Shown piece after piece: positions 1 to 8,830 of a stretch of 64,000 bases of DNA. This DNA comes from Limnobaculum parvum (GTDB lineage Bacteria; Pseudomonadota; Gammaproteobacteria; Enterobacterales; Enterobacteriaceae). The DNA lies in the NCBI RefSeq assembly GCF_003096015.2, contig NZ_CP029185.2:62001-126000 (forward strand), written 5' to 3'. The position numbers were made by a program, and so were the translations under genes. The notes beneath the pieces are model-generated. The model was not told the DNA's origin and searched no databases. It saw nothing but the letters and a program-made list of their open reading frames with translations. How positions within the stretch are numbered: position 1 is the stretch's first letter; every line of letters starts with the position of its first letter.

Positions 1-30
1 GAGAACACGGTTAACCCGATCATTATGTAA
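1..30 (+). CDS. C-terminal end of an upstream giant adhesin (partial)
   Basis: The first ten codons read ENTVNPIIM followed by a TAA stop. The same ending, VENTVNPIIM or a close variant, closes the adhesins that stop at 29557, 53013 and 54704, so the window opens inside the last codons of another member of this secreted family. The placement just before the OmpA-like gene is also the same as for adhesin 1 and OmpA-like 2. Nothing can be said about the length or domains of this protein because the rest lies outside the window. Confidence 0.85.
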   Translation, partial: ENTVNPIIM

Positions 31-43
31 TTGAGTGATTGAA

Positions 44-66
44 GCGGCCGCCGTAAGGCGGTCGTC
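44..66 (+). terminator. Hairpin after the upstream adhesin, without T-tract
   Basis: GGCCGCC, loop GTAA, GGCGGTC forms a 7-bp stem (46-63) with one G-T pair, extendable outward by about two pairs. It is followed by GTCTTCAGC rather than a run of T. The same spot after adhesin 1 carries a similar hairpin. It may be a weak terminator, an mRNA-stabilising 3' end or an attenuator letting some transcription into the exporter operon. Confidence 0.5.
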
Positions 67-117
67 TTCAGCACACACTGTTTAACTTACCAGTAACGGA
101 ATAACTCAGGAGTAAAT

Positions 118-1119
118 ATGTTTAGGAAAAACAACATGTCACAAATAAACAAACCGTCCGCATGGTTACGTGCGTCGGCGATAGGGCTTGTCCCAGCATT
201 ATTGGCTTTCAACGTGATGGCCAAAGGCGTTGTCATCCATGATGAGATGGAGATTAGTCCAGTGGATTCGTCGGATGCCCCAGTGGTCGCCACGCCAGGA
301 CCAGCCATTACCATGACCCATACCGGTACTCAGTACGTACCGGTAGGCCGTATTGGCAATTCACTGTCTCAGGTGGTGTTTTATCATCCGAAGAGAGCGG
401 GCGATAGCGCGATTGGTGTTGCCAATATCTATGTGGACCGTGAGTTTCAGGGTGCATTAAGAACCGGTCAGTTTAGCGTGTTCTGTGTAGAGCCGGGTAA
501 ACACATTATTGAAGCTTATCAGAATGATGCGCCTAACTATACGGGTAAAGAAGTTCCACGCACCATGGCTCGCCTAGACGGTGGAAAAACTTACTTTGTT
601 GAAACCAATGCCGACCAAAACGTGGGTACACCGGTCTCTGTAAACCGTACTCAGGCTGAAAGCCAACTGTTTGGTTATAAGAACAGCGCCACTATTAACC
701 GTGCTTCAGCGGTGAGAGCGTGTGAATACATCGGTGGTATGTCACAACTGGGTAACGTGCTGTTTAGCTTCGCCGGTAGAAAAGTGTCGGATATCGAAGC
801 GGGTGGTAAAGATATCGTTGAAAACATGGCGGACTACATCAAGGGTCAGCCGCAGATTCAGCGTGTGGATATTGTTGGTCATGCGGACCCAGTAGGTAGC
901 CCGGCATTCAACCAGAAACTGTCTGTACAACGTGCAGAAACAGTGAAGAAAATGCTGGTGTCTAAAGGTGTACCGGCTTCATTACTGTTCACCAGTGGTG
1001 AAGGGGACAACAACCCAACCGTCGATTGCAGTGGTTTACCGAATAAAGAACGTAATTTCTGTAACCGTGCTAACCGTCGTGTGGATGCATTGATCCAGAC
1101 AAACACAAACGCTGAATAA
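118..1119 (+). CDS. OmpA-family protein of the adhesin secretion locus, copy 1
   Basis: This 333-residue protein has a hydrophobic signal sequence (about residues 17-35, likely cleaved after VMA). A middle region (about 65-200) resembles DUF2846-type domains, with a YVDREFQGAL segment and a VEPGKHIIEAY segment. A C-terminal OmpA-like peptidoglycan-binding domain (about 208-330) includes VDIVGHADPVG and NQKLSVQRAETVKKML. Two cysteines near the end (DCSG...NFCNRANRR) match the pattern of many OmpA-like domains. The start at 118 is preceded by CAGGAG, and this start region is nearly identical in the paralogue at 29641. It lies directly before the exporter genes. It may tie the secretion complex or the adhesin base to the cell wall; that role is inferred from the domain and position. 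Confidence 0.9.
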   Translation: MFRKNNMSQINKPSAWLRASAIGLVPALLAFNVMAKGVVIHDEMEISPVDSSDAPVVATPGPAITMTHTGTQYVPVGRIGNSLSQVVFYHPKRAGDSAIGVANIYVDREFQGALRTGQFSVFCVEPGKHIIEAYQNDAPNYTGKEVPRTMARLDGGKTYFVETNADQNVGTPVSVNRTQAESQLFGYKNSATINRASAVRACEYIGGMSQLGNVLFSFAGRKVSDIEAGGKDIVENMADYIKGQPQIQRVDIVGHADPVGSPAFNQKLSVQRAETVKKMLVSKGVPASLLFTSGEGDNNPTVDCSGLPNKERNFCNRANRRVDALIQTNTNAE

Positions 1120-1141
1120 TCGTTTGTTGTAATCAGTAAAC

Positions 1142-1166
1142 AACCGGCCTGGCTAACAGGCCGGTT
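1142..1166 (+). terminator. Hairpin between OmpA-like 1 and the ABC exporter gene
   Basis: A perfect 10-bp stem AACCGGCCTG / CAGGCCGGTT encloses the loop GCTAA. No T-run follows, and a second inverted repeat (GATATCG ... CGATATC, about 1170-1211) lies just downstream. Together they could attenuate or process the transcript between the OmpA-like gene and the exporter genes. Confidence 0.55.
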
Positions 1167-1284
1167 AATGATATCGCCAGCGGGTTTGTGGAGAGCCTGC
1201 TGACGATATCAGCAGTTAAACGGCTAGAAGATTGCCAAAAAATAGCTAAAAAGTTGTAAGCATATTACCAAAACAGGAATATCT

Positions 1285-3450
1285 ATGAGTCAGGATTTTG
1301 ACGCCAAAACGGATGCTCAACAGGACAGTTTACTATGGTCTGTTCAGTGGCTGGCCGCCTATTATGATAAACCGGCCAGTGCGGCGGTTTTGTATGCAGG
1401 TTTACCCAGAGAGCCGAAACTCAGCCCGCAATTAGCACTGCGGATGCTTGACCAGATCGGTATGGCGACTAGCTGGGTTGAAAGGGATTTAAATCAGTTA
1501 TTTTCTTACCTGTTTCCGGTCGCGATAGCGCGTAAAGACGGTACTCACTGTATTGTCACCGAACGGATGGGTAAAGGCGCAAATACCTCTTACCGGATAC
1601 TTTTGCCTGAGAATGGGGGCGGTGAAGTCATCATGCCTGCCAGCGCTCTAGATGAGAGCTACTCTGGCTTTGTCTTATTGTGTAACCCCAAGCCGAAACT
1701 GGATGAGCGCAGTAATGACTGCCTGCCAGAGCCGAATAGAGAGGGGCATTGGCTGTTTTCTACGTTATGGCGCTATCGTCATTACTTTACCAGTGCAGCA
1801 TTAGCCGCGCTGCTGGCTAACGTTCTGACGTTGGCTTCTACCTTCTTCACCATGAACGTGTATGACCGGGTGGTACCAACCCAAGCCTATGTAACCTTAT
1901 GGTCACTGGCGGTGGGTGTGGCCATTGCTATTGTCTTTGAGTTCATCTCACGGTTGGTGAGGGCTCACTTAATTGATATTGCAGGTAAAAAGGCTGATTT
2001 ATTGCTGGGTACCATGCTGTTTAGGCAGGTGATGTCCATTCGGATGGAAAATAAACCGCAGTCATCAGGCTCGTTTGCCAACCAACTGCGTGAGTTTGAA
2101 TCGGTACGGGACTTCGTGACGTCCGCCACGCTATCCACGCTGTCCGATCTGCCATTCTGTCTTTTATTCCTGTTTATTATCTATGTGGTTGCCGGTCCAC
2201 TGGCGCTGGTTACTCTCGGTGCAATACCCATCATCGTGATTATCAGCATCTATATTCAATGGCCGCTGTCAAAAAACATGAAAGAAAACATGAGAGAAAT
2301 CTCTCTCAAACAGGGGCTACTGATTGAAACCATCGACGGGATGGAATCGCTGAAAGCCGCCCGCGGTGAAGGTGTAATGCAAAAGCGCTGGGAAGATTTC
2401 AGTGCATTAGCCGCGGCTTCTTCCATGAAATCAAAAGCCCTGTCGAGCTTCATGACCACCTTTGTTTCGTTTATTCAGCAACTGACAACGGTGGTGTTAG
2501 TGGTGTGGGGCGTTTACCTGATCCACGCTGGCGAACTGACCATGGGTTCAATGATCGGTGCGGTGATCCTGTCGGGTCGTACCTTATCCCCACTGGCTTC
2601 GGTAGTGGGTCTGGCGATCCGTTTCCAGCAGGCCAAGGCCGCTTTGGGTTCACTGAACCAACTGATGAAAATGCCGAAAGAGCGGGATGATAAGATTCAC
2701 TATCTGTCCGCGCCAAGCTTCACCGGTAATTTACGCTTAAGAAACGTCAACTTTAGTTACCCGAGCGGCAACATGATGATGGCCGCGCCGGTAGTACTTC
2801 AGAAAATCAACTTTGCCATTCGTCAGGGTGAGCGGGTTGCTATTCTTGGCAGTATCGGTAGCGGTAAGTCCACATTGTTGAAAGTGATGGCGCGGTTGTT
2901 CCAGCCAAGTAATGGCCAACTGATGATTGATAATGTGGATGCCACCCAGGTAGACCCTGCGGACTGGCGTACCTCCGTTGGCTATGTAGGCCAAGACAGC
3001 CGATTGTTCTTTGGTACGCTGCGGGACAACATCGTTATCGGTAATCCGTCTGCCCCTACAGAAGACATTCTCAAAGTGGCCCGTATGACCGGGCTGGATA
3101 AAATGGCCTCCCGTCATCCTCTGGGTTTTGCGATGCCGATTGGTGAGATGGGACAGGGTATCTCCGGCGGTCAGAAGCAGCTGGTTTCACTGGCGCGTTG
3201 CTTACTACTGAAGCCAAAAATTTTGTTGATGGATGAGCCAACCAGTTCGATGGATGCCATGACCGAGTTGCAATTTATTCAACAACTTAAATCCGCTGTG
3301 ACCGATCAAACACTGATATTGGTGACCCATCGTTTCTCACTGCTGGAACTGGTCGACCGCTTGATTGTGCTGGATGAGGGCAAAGTGGTGGCAGATGGAC
3401 CGAAAGATGAGGTTATTGCCGCGCTGAAAGCCAACGGTAAAGCACAGTAG
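1285..3450 (+). CDS. T1SS ABC exporter, LapB/BapD-like, copy 1
   Basis: This is a 721-residue fused exporter of the peptidase-like-domain type. Residues about 1-145 resemble a C39 peptidase domain but lack the catalytic cysteine (DSLLWSVQW at the expected place), as in RTX-adhesin exporters whose substrates are not cut. A transmembrane domain follows (about 165-440). The ATPase domain has Walker A GSIGSGKST (from about residue 522), signature ISGGQ (626-630), Walker B LLMDEP (D650, E651) and the H-loop histidine H682 in LVTHR. All catalytic motifs are intact. It should power export of the giant adhesins across the inner membrane, working with the adaptor and outer-membrane channel encoded next. 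The paralogue at 31229 has exactly the same length. Confidence 0.95.
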   Translation: MSQDFDAKTDAQQDSLLWSVQWLAAYYDKPASAAVLYAGLPREPKLSPQLALRMLDQIGMATSWVERDLNQLFSYLFPVAIARKDGTHCIVTERMGKGANTSYRILLPENGGGEVIMPASALDESYSGFVLLCNPKPKLDERSNDCLPEPNREGHWLFSTLWRYRHYFTSAALAALLANVLTLASTFFTMNVYDRVVPTQAYVTLWSLAVGVAIAIVFEFISRLVRAHLIDIAGKKADLLLGTMLFRQVMSIRMENKPQSSGSFANQLREFESVRDFVTSATLSTLSDLPFCLLFLFIIYVVAGPLALVTLGAIPIIVIISIYIQWPLSKNMKENMREISLKQGLLIETIDGMESLKAARGEGVMQKRWEDFSALAAASSMKSKALSSFMTTFVSFIQQLTTVVLVVWGVYLIHAGELTMGSMIGAVILSGRTLSPLASVVGLAIRFQQAKAALGSLNQLMKMPKERDDKIHYLSAPSFTGNLRLRNVNFSYPSGNMMMAAPVVLQKINFAIRQGERVAILGSIGSGKSTLLKVMARLFQPSNGQLMIDNVDATQVDPADWRTSVGYVGQDSRLFFGTLRDNIVIGNPSAPTEDILKVARMTGLDKMASRHPLGFAMPIGEMGQGISGGQKQLVSLARCLLLKPKILLMDEPTSSMDAMTELQFIQQLKSAVTDQTLILVTHRFSLLELVDRLIVLDEGKVVADGPKDEVIAALKANGKAQ

Positions 3451-3548
3451 TGGGTCATGTTAAAACGACAGCCAGTGTGGCGTTAACCCGTCGCTAACAG
3501 GGATGAAAGTAACAGAGAGCAACAATGATGCAAGGGAAAATAGGTTCC

Positions 3549-4805
3549 ATGACAGATAAAAAGCAGCAGGTGAGTGGAGGGCTACCTTCACCAACAGGCA
3601 AAGTGAAATCAAGTGATTTGCCTTATATGCGCGACTTGCAGGAAGCGTTGATCGAACAAAAAACGCCGTTCAGCATGATCATGCTCTATTTAATTGCGGC
3701 CGTATTGGTCATTGCGATTATCTGGGCGAAATTCGCTCGGGTAGAAGAAGTGACGCTGGGAGAAGGGCGAATTATTCCCGCCAGCCGTGAACAAGTTATT
3801 CAGAGCCTAGAAGGTGGGATCCTAGAAGAGCTGAATGTGCACGAAGGGGACATCGTCGAGAAAGGGCAGATACTACTAAAAATCGACCCAACGCGGGTGG
3901 GCGCGGTGTACCGCGAAGGGGTTTCTAAAGTGATTGGCTTGAAAGCGTCGATTGCCCGGTTGCGTTCAGAAGCCTACGGCGTTCCGCTGGAGTTCCCGGC
4001 CGATGTGAAAGCGGTGCCGTCGGTAGTCAACGATGAAACTCAGGCTTATAACGCACGCAGACAAACGCTGGATGAGAGTGTGAAAACGCTGAAAACCAGC
4101 CTGCAACTGGCCCAGAGTGAAATTAACCTGTCTGAGCCGTTGATGAAAAAAGGGCTGATGTCGGAAGTTGAGCTATTGAGAATGCGCCGTCAGGCCAACG
4201 AATTTAGCCTGCAAATTGCCGAACGCCAAAACCGATTCCGTTCTGAAGCCAACGCCGAATTGAACAAGTTTGAAAGTGAACTGGCCCAAACCGTGCAGAA
4301 CGTGGCGGCGCGGGAAGATGTCATGAACCGTACCACCATTGTTGCCCCGGTGCGGGGCACGGTCAATAACATTAAGGTGACCACGGTAGGTGGGGTAATC
4401 CAGCAGGGGGCGGAAATCATGGCGATTATTCCGCTGGAAGATCAACTGCTGGTGGAAGCCAAGATTAAGCCATCGGACGTGGCGTTTTTGCATCCGGGCC
4501 TGCGCGCAACGGTAAAAATCACGGCGTATGACTACTCGATTTACGGTGGGCTTAGCGGCACGTTAGAACATATCAGCCCGGATACGCTAAAAGATGAAGA
4601 CAAGATGCGTCAGGGGCGGGGTGAAAGCACCTATTACCGGGTGTTAGTGCGGACTGACAAAGCAGCGCTGACGGCGAAAGATAAAGTCTTCCCCATTATG
4701 CCGGGGATGATAGCGACGGTAGAAATCAGAACAGGAGAGAAAACCATACTGGATTACATCCTGAAACCGGTCTTGAAGGCCAGAGAAGCGTTCCGGGAAC
4801 GGTAA
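3549..4805 (+). CDS. T1SS periplasmic adaptor, HlyD/LapC family, copy 1
   Basis: A membrane-fusion protein of 418 residues. A short cytoplasmic N-terminus precedes one membrane segment (FSMIMLYLIAAVLVIAIIWA), then come a lipoyl-like half (SLEGGILEELNVHEGDIVEKG), a long coiled-coil hairpin (about 110-265), the second lipoyl half (TTIVAPVRGTVNNIKV) and beta-barrel segments ending with the HlyD-type tail VEIRTGEKTILDYILKPV. It should bridge the ABC exporter and the TolC-like channel. I chose ATG 3549 because the paralogue begins at the matching MTDK; an in-frame ATG at 3525 would add eight residues and cannot be excluded. The gene ends nine bases before the channel gene, which suggests translational coupling. 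Confidence 0.95.
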   Translation: MTDKKQQVSGGLPSPTGKVKSSDLPYMRDLQEALIEQKTPFSMIMLYLIAAVLVIAIIWAKFARVEEVTLGEGRIIPASREQVIQSLEGGILEELNVHEGDIVEKGQILLKIDPTRVGAVYREGVSKVIGLKASIARLRSEAYGVPLEFPADVKAVPSVVNDETQAYNARRQTLDESVKTLKTSLQLAQSEINLSEPLMKKGLMSEVELLRMRRQANEFSLQIAERQNRFRSEANAELNKFESELAQTVQNVAAREDVMNRTTIVAPVRGTVNNIKVTTVGGVIQQGAEIMAIIPLEDQLLVEAKIKPSDVAFLHPGLRATVKITAYDYSIYGGLSGTLEHISPDTLKDEDKMRQGRGESTYYRVLVRTDKAALTAKDKVFPIMPGMIATVEIRTGEKTILDYILKPVLKAREAFRER

Positions 4806-4814
4806 GGTTATATT

Positions 4815-7295
4815 ATGAAAATCAAACAACTTGCCCTGCTCACGCTGTCGCTGTCCGTGTCCTTAACGACCGCGACATCCGCGAGGGTTGATGACAGCCT
4901 GATGCAATCACTGCAGCCGGGTCGCCGTGCGGGGGTGGTTAATCCACCGCCACCGGCAATGAAGAAGCCCGTAGCGCCTTCGGTCCCGGTAGAGCAGGCC
5001 CGCTCATCCGATCCGGTTATTCTGATGCCGACGCCGGTATCAGCCACGCCGGCCCGTGCCGTTCAGCCAACGATTGTGGTACCGCCACCGGTGGCGGTTT
5101 CGACCGTGGGTCGAGATGGTAAAGGGTGGATAGCCGATCCACCGCGCGCTCAACCCGAGCCGGTGAGCCAACCGTCACGCGGCCCTGCAACCGCCGATCA
5201 TGATAATCAGGTGTTGGAGCTGATGGATATTGAGACGGCTGAGACAGCGCAGGCCCCTGCGGAGCCGGTAGTGAAAAGTGTGAGTACGCCGGTTGTGGCA
5301 CCTCAGCCGGTCACAACAGTCCACAATGCGGCCCCCGTGACACCAACCCCAACGGTGCCTACGGCGGCCATAGCAACGGTGGGTCGTGACGGTAAGGCAT
5401 GGTCGGTAGCCCCGACTCCGGCTAAGGCGTCGTCCGCGGTTGCGTCGTCAAAGAAAACTGCCGGTGATGATGTGCAATCGATGGAGTTTATGCCGATTGA
5501 AAATACCGAAGGCATGACTGAAAACGCCGGAAATAGTGCATTGGTCAGCGAGCCGGAGCCAAAACGGAGTTCACAAAATCCGGCCCCGGTAGTGGCGATG
5601 GCACCTGTGGCTAAGGCCCCAAGCGCCGTGGATATGGCCCCGGAGAAGATGACTCCAGCGGCGGCACCGGCACCGGCCCGCCAGCCGGTGAGTGCGCCGT
5701 CGTCGAACGCGGTCGGTAAAGGCCATGATACAGAACAACTCAGTTTTACTGAGCTAGCGTTGGACTCGAATGAGCCGATGACGGAGTCCACTCCTATCGT
5801 GGCTCAAGCCGCGCCGGATAACGCCACCGCGACGTCAGGCCACTCAACAACAATGTTGACCGATACCCGGCCTGAGATTCAGCCGGTATCCGGTAAAAAT
5901 CAGACGGCTAAAAATGAGCTGGCGGATACGCCTGTGCTGTCGCCTAAGGGTGATAAGACGGTTCAGCAGGATATCCTGAACTGGACGGTGACGGATACCT
6001 CATTGGCACCGGCCGATACCACCAGCAGTGCGGATTTATATAAGTCCGCTCCGAAGCTGTCGGCTTCCGGCGGCAATAAAGCCTCGGTTGATTTTATCAA
6101 GGACACGGTGCGACAGGCGCTGGTGTTCAGCCCAGAAATCCGTAATGCCGAGGCGTCATCAACGGCATCCCGATACGACGTAGATGAAATCAAAGGTAAG
6201 CGTTGGCCTCAGGTAAAAGTGGGTGCTAACTCACCGATTTCCAGTTTTGGTGGGGGTAAAAGCGTTAATAACTCAACGGATGTGAGTGATACCAGCGGTT
6301 CGGTGTCGATGACGACCACGGTTTATGACTTTGGTAAAACCAGCAGCGGAATTCAGAGCGCCGAAGAAACCTCGAAAGCCTCGTTGGAATTAGAAAAGCT
6401 GACGCGTAACCAGATAGCGTTCCAAACGATTTCTGGCGTGCTGGAGTTGGATAAATATCAGAAAGATATTCAAGTAGCGAAACTGTATCAGACCCGCATG
6501 TCGGATCTGGTCAAAATGCTGTCGCAAATAACGGAAACGGATAAAGGGCGGGGCAGCGAACTGGTTCAGGCACGTTCTAAGCTGTTACAGGCTCAAACCA
6601 ACGTTCAGCAGTTAGAAAGTAAATGGCGAGAAACGCAGATCAAAATGACCCGTTTGGTCGGTCACGAAGTGGCGGTCCCGGAAAATCTCAAGTGGGAAGG
6701 GTCCGATCTGTCGACGAACACCATTTTAACCGCGCTGGATAATCACCCGCAAATCTTGCGCGCGAAAGCGGAAGTGCAGGCGAGTTTATATAAGGCGGAT
6801 GCGATTAAGTCATCCTCTTATCCAAATATCAACTGGGTGGTATCCAAAAGCAGCGCTAAAGATGTGAATGGCGATGAGCAAGCTTGGTACACGGGAGTCA
6901 ACGTGGAGTGGGACTTGTTTACCGGTGGCTCAGCCTCGGCGTCACAGCAGGCGGCGGCTCAACGCGCGCAGGCGACCCAAATGCAGTTTGAAACCACGGT
7001 GTTGGAGTTGAAATACAAAATCCGCAGCATGATCCAGACGCGAGATTCGTCATTCGAGCGAGCAAAAGAGTATCGGAATTTATCGGCCGATACCGACCGG
7101 GTAAGAACGATGTTCTATGAACAATGGTACTACTTGGGTAAACGTTCGTTACTGGATGTGCTTACGGCGGAAAACGAACACTTTAACAACCAGATTTCAG
7201 CAATTAACAATCAGTACGATGGCTATACCGCGAATATTAGTATTATGTCGGAATCAGCTATGTTACTGAATTGGTTAGGTATGCCGGTTTATTGA
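4815..7295 (+). CDS. TolC/LapE-like outer-membrane channel with a long N-terminal extension, copy 1
   Basis: The protein has 826 residues, nearly twice a usual TolC-type protein. A signal peptide (MKIKQLALLTLSLSVSLTTATSA) is followed by about 360 residues rich in Pro, Ala, Val and Thr that look disordered. Within this extension VGRDGKxW occurs twice (residues 98-105 and 189-196), and a loosely conserved acidic/hydrophobic motif occurs three times (HDNQVLELMDIE at 129, DDVQSMEFMPIE at 218, HDTEQLSFTELA at 304). The segment QQDILNWTVTDTS leads into the channel domain, from about residue 425 to the end, with the usual two long helical repeats. It should form the outer-membrane exit of the exporter. 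The function of the extension is unknown; contact with the peptidoglycan, the OmpA-like protein or the adhesin is possible. Confidence 0.93.
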   Translation: MKIKQLALLTLSLSVSLTTATSARVDDSLMQSLQPGRRAGVVNPPPPAMKKPVAPSVPVEQARSSDPVILMPTPVSATPARAVQPTIVVPPPVAVSTVGRDGKGWIADPPRAQPEPVSQPSRGPATADHDNQVLELMDIETAETAQAPAEPVVKSVSTPVVAPQPVTTVHNAAPVTPTPTVPTAAIATVGRDGKAWSVAPTPAKASSAVASSKKTAGDDVQSMEFMPIENTEGMTENAGNSALVSEPEPKRSSQNPAPVVAMAPVAKAPSAVDMAPEKMTPAAAPAPARQPVSAPSSNAVGKGHDTEQLSFTELALDSNEPMTESTPIVAQAAPDNATATSGHSTTMLTDTRPEIQPVSGKNQTAKNELADTPVLSPKGDKTVQQDILNWTVTDTSLAPADTTSSADLYKSAPKLSASGGNKASVDFIKDTVRQALVFSPEIRNAEASSTASRYDVDEIKGKRWPQVKVGANSPISSFGGGKSVNNSTDVSDTSGSVSMTTTVYDFGKTSSGIQSAEETSKASLELEKLTRNQIAFQTISGVLELDKYQKDIQVAKLYQTRMSDLVKMLSQITETDKGRGSELVQARSKLLQAQTNVQQLESKWRETQIKMTRLVGHEVAVPENLKWEGSDLSTNTILTALDNHPQILRAKAEVQASLYKADAIKSSSYPNINWVVSKSSAKDVNGDEQAWYTGVNVEWDLFTGGSASASQQAAAQRAQATQMQFETTVLELKYKIRSMIQTRDSSFERAKEYRNLSADTDRVRTMFYEQWYYLGKRSLLDVLTAENEHFNNQISAINNQYDGYTANISIMSESAMLLNWLGMPVY

Positions 7296-7367
7296 TGAAC
7301 CGGTTAAGTCATCAGCACATATGTTTAATGCGATGAGTCATTTCAATTATTATCATGGAGGTTTGCA

Positions 7368-7652
7368 GTGAAAAAAGGAGCACCAATTTGCCATCACTGC
7401 GATAAAAGTAGTGGCGTAAAGCGACATGGAGTTACTAAGTCAGGTTATCAGCGCTATTTTTGTACGTTATGCAAAAAAACATTTCAGACGAGCTATATCT
7501 ATAAAGGGCGAGAACAACATATTGCTACTCAAATTGAGCGATTAGTTTCAGATAAACTTACGCCTAAACAGATTAGTGTAGAAATTCAGGTTGATTTGGA
7601 TACTGTGGAATTACACATTAAAAGGATGAAAAGACCATCTGGTATGCGCTAA
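7368..7652 (+). CDS. Solo IS1-InsA-like zinc-ribbon/HTH protein, copy 1
   Basis: A 94-residue protein starting at GTG 7368, with GGAGG seven bases upstream. Four cysteines (C8, C11, C32, C35) form a CxxC...CxxC zinc ribbon, and GYQRYFCTLCKKTFQ closely matches the InsA protein of IS1, which has GHQRYLC..C.KTWQ. The C-terminal half (LTPKQISVEIQVDLDTVELHIKRM) looks like a helix-turn-helix. There is no InsB transposase and no visible IS1 terminal repeat nearby, and a 92-residue paralogue sits at the same position in locus 2. In IS1, InsA binds DNA and represses transcription, so a domesticated regulator of the adhesin or exporter genes is a plausible but unproven role. Confidence 0.8.
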   Translation: MKKGAPICHHCDKSSGVKRHGVTKSGYQRYFCTLCKKTFQTSYIYKGREQHIATQIERLVSDKLTPKQISVEIQVDLDTVELHIKRMKRPSGMR

Positions 7653-7704
7653 CCAAATTATCCTACTCGTCTTAATCATGTTTGCTAACGCCATGATAAA
7701 GTTA

Positions 7705-7750
7705 ACCCCGTTCACTTAAGATGTTTTGAGTGAATGGGGTACTGATTTTT
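7705..7750 (+). terminator. Probable terminator after zinc-ribbon gene 1
   Basis: ACCCCGTTCACT pairs with AGTGAATGGGGT (one G-T pair) around a loop of roughly ten bases. After ACTGA the run TTTTT follows. Confidence 0.6.
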
Positions 7751-7758
7751 CAGATTTT

Positions 7759-7788
7759 AACGGTCTTCTCTATTAGGCCGTTTTTTTT
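7759..7788 (+). terminator. Rho-independent terminator
   Basis: AACGGTC, loop TTCTCTATTA, GGCCGTT (one G-T pair) is followed directly by further T residues. This second, stronger terminator separates exporter operon 1 from the adhesin 1 leader region. Confidence 0.75.
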
Positions 7789-8809
7789 CAGCAGAATAAA
7801 CAGCGTCATGTTTTCCCGCACCTTTTTGAGTTTCATCGGGATACATCTCGATTTTCCCAGCGCACACCCGATTAACTCATCCTATATTCGCCGCATGACT
7901 ATTACGGAACTTATCCGCAACGGCGAGATCTTCATTCCGCGTTATCTGGCTCATCTCCATTCTTATCCGGTATGCTATAAAGCGGCCTTTTCTTCGTGCT
8001 TTTATCTGATGTGGATTGAGGCAATATGGTTTAGTCATTAGTTCCTGATACCCAGCCAACTTCCCTTTTTGTAGTTAAATGCCATCAAACAGGTAGTTTA
8101 TTAGTCATTAATTATATTGCTTGCTAATTATTTATTTTTTAATTTATTATTAATTTTTATATTATTTACATTTTATGTTTTTTATTAAATTTATTTTTCA
8201 TTCTTATTTTTAAATTACCATCCTTTAAATAGAGAATATTTGATTAAAAATCACGCTTTTTAGCGGCCTATTATTATTAATGTTAATATAATTACATTAA
8301 TAATTAATTATGACATTATTATTCAATTGAATTATTATTATATTTGGTAGCTAATTGGTTAATATAGTTAATAATTTGGTTTTTTTGTTTTTTTAATTTG
8401 CTGATTTTTATTGATATTTTAACTTTTCTATAGATTGTCAGTGACTTGTGCAAGTTTTTTTAAATTTCAATAATTTTATCATTGGGTTATATTGATATCT
8501 CTGCGTGGTTAATACCATTCATCAGTTTGAATAACGTGACGAATAGTCATTAGTTATATGAAATTCATTTATGTCTTTTTATGCCAATCAATCTCCAAAT
8601 AAAACCATCCTGAATAAAATTTTTGGTTTTCTTATCTAAAAAAATTATTCATAAAAGAATAAAAAACTTAATCTGATTTTACTAAAAATTCATTATGTCG
8701 ATAAATGCGTTGCAATTGATGTAATATGTTTAATGAATGCGTGTTATTTAATTAAATCTTCACCTCTTAATTTTCTAGGGAGGCGCGAAAGATTTTAGGA
8801 AATATGTAA
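7789..8809. other. Gene-free, strongly A+T-rich leader before adhesin 1
   Basis: From 7789 to about 8060 the base composition is mixed, with small open frames on both strands (for example 7896-8041 on the plus strand) that match nothing I recognise. From about 8060 to 8790 the DNA is very A+T-rich, with long runs of A/T and no convincing gene. Such a stretch is a typical target for H-NS-type silencing and probably contains the adhesin 1 promoter, but I see no promoter strong enough to call. Confidence 0.6.
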
Positions 8810-8830
8810 GGATAAAGGAGTTATTCTAGT
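8810..8830 (+). promoter_or_regulatory. Conserved ribosome-binding leader of adhesin 1
   Basis: GGATAAAGGAG followed by TTATTCTAGT leads into the ATG at 8831. Adhesin 2 and adhesin 3 have nearly the same leader (GGATAAGGAG, a TATTCTCGT spacer, ATG), although the DNA further upstream differs. This fixes the start codon and suggests common translational control. Confidence 0.75.

Noticed and set aside
7368..7652. Intact IS1 element
   Set aside because: Only an InsA-like frame is present, with its own ribosome site. There is no InsB, no frameshift window and no flanking terminal inverted repeats that I can see.
7730..8041. A 103-codon plus-strand open frame between zinc-ribbon 1 and adhesin 1
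   Set aside because: It starts inside a terminator hairpin, has no good ribosome site, overlaps an antisense frame, and resembles no family I know.
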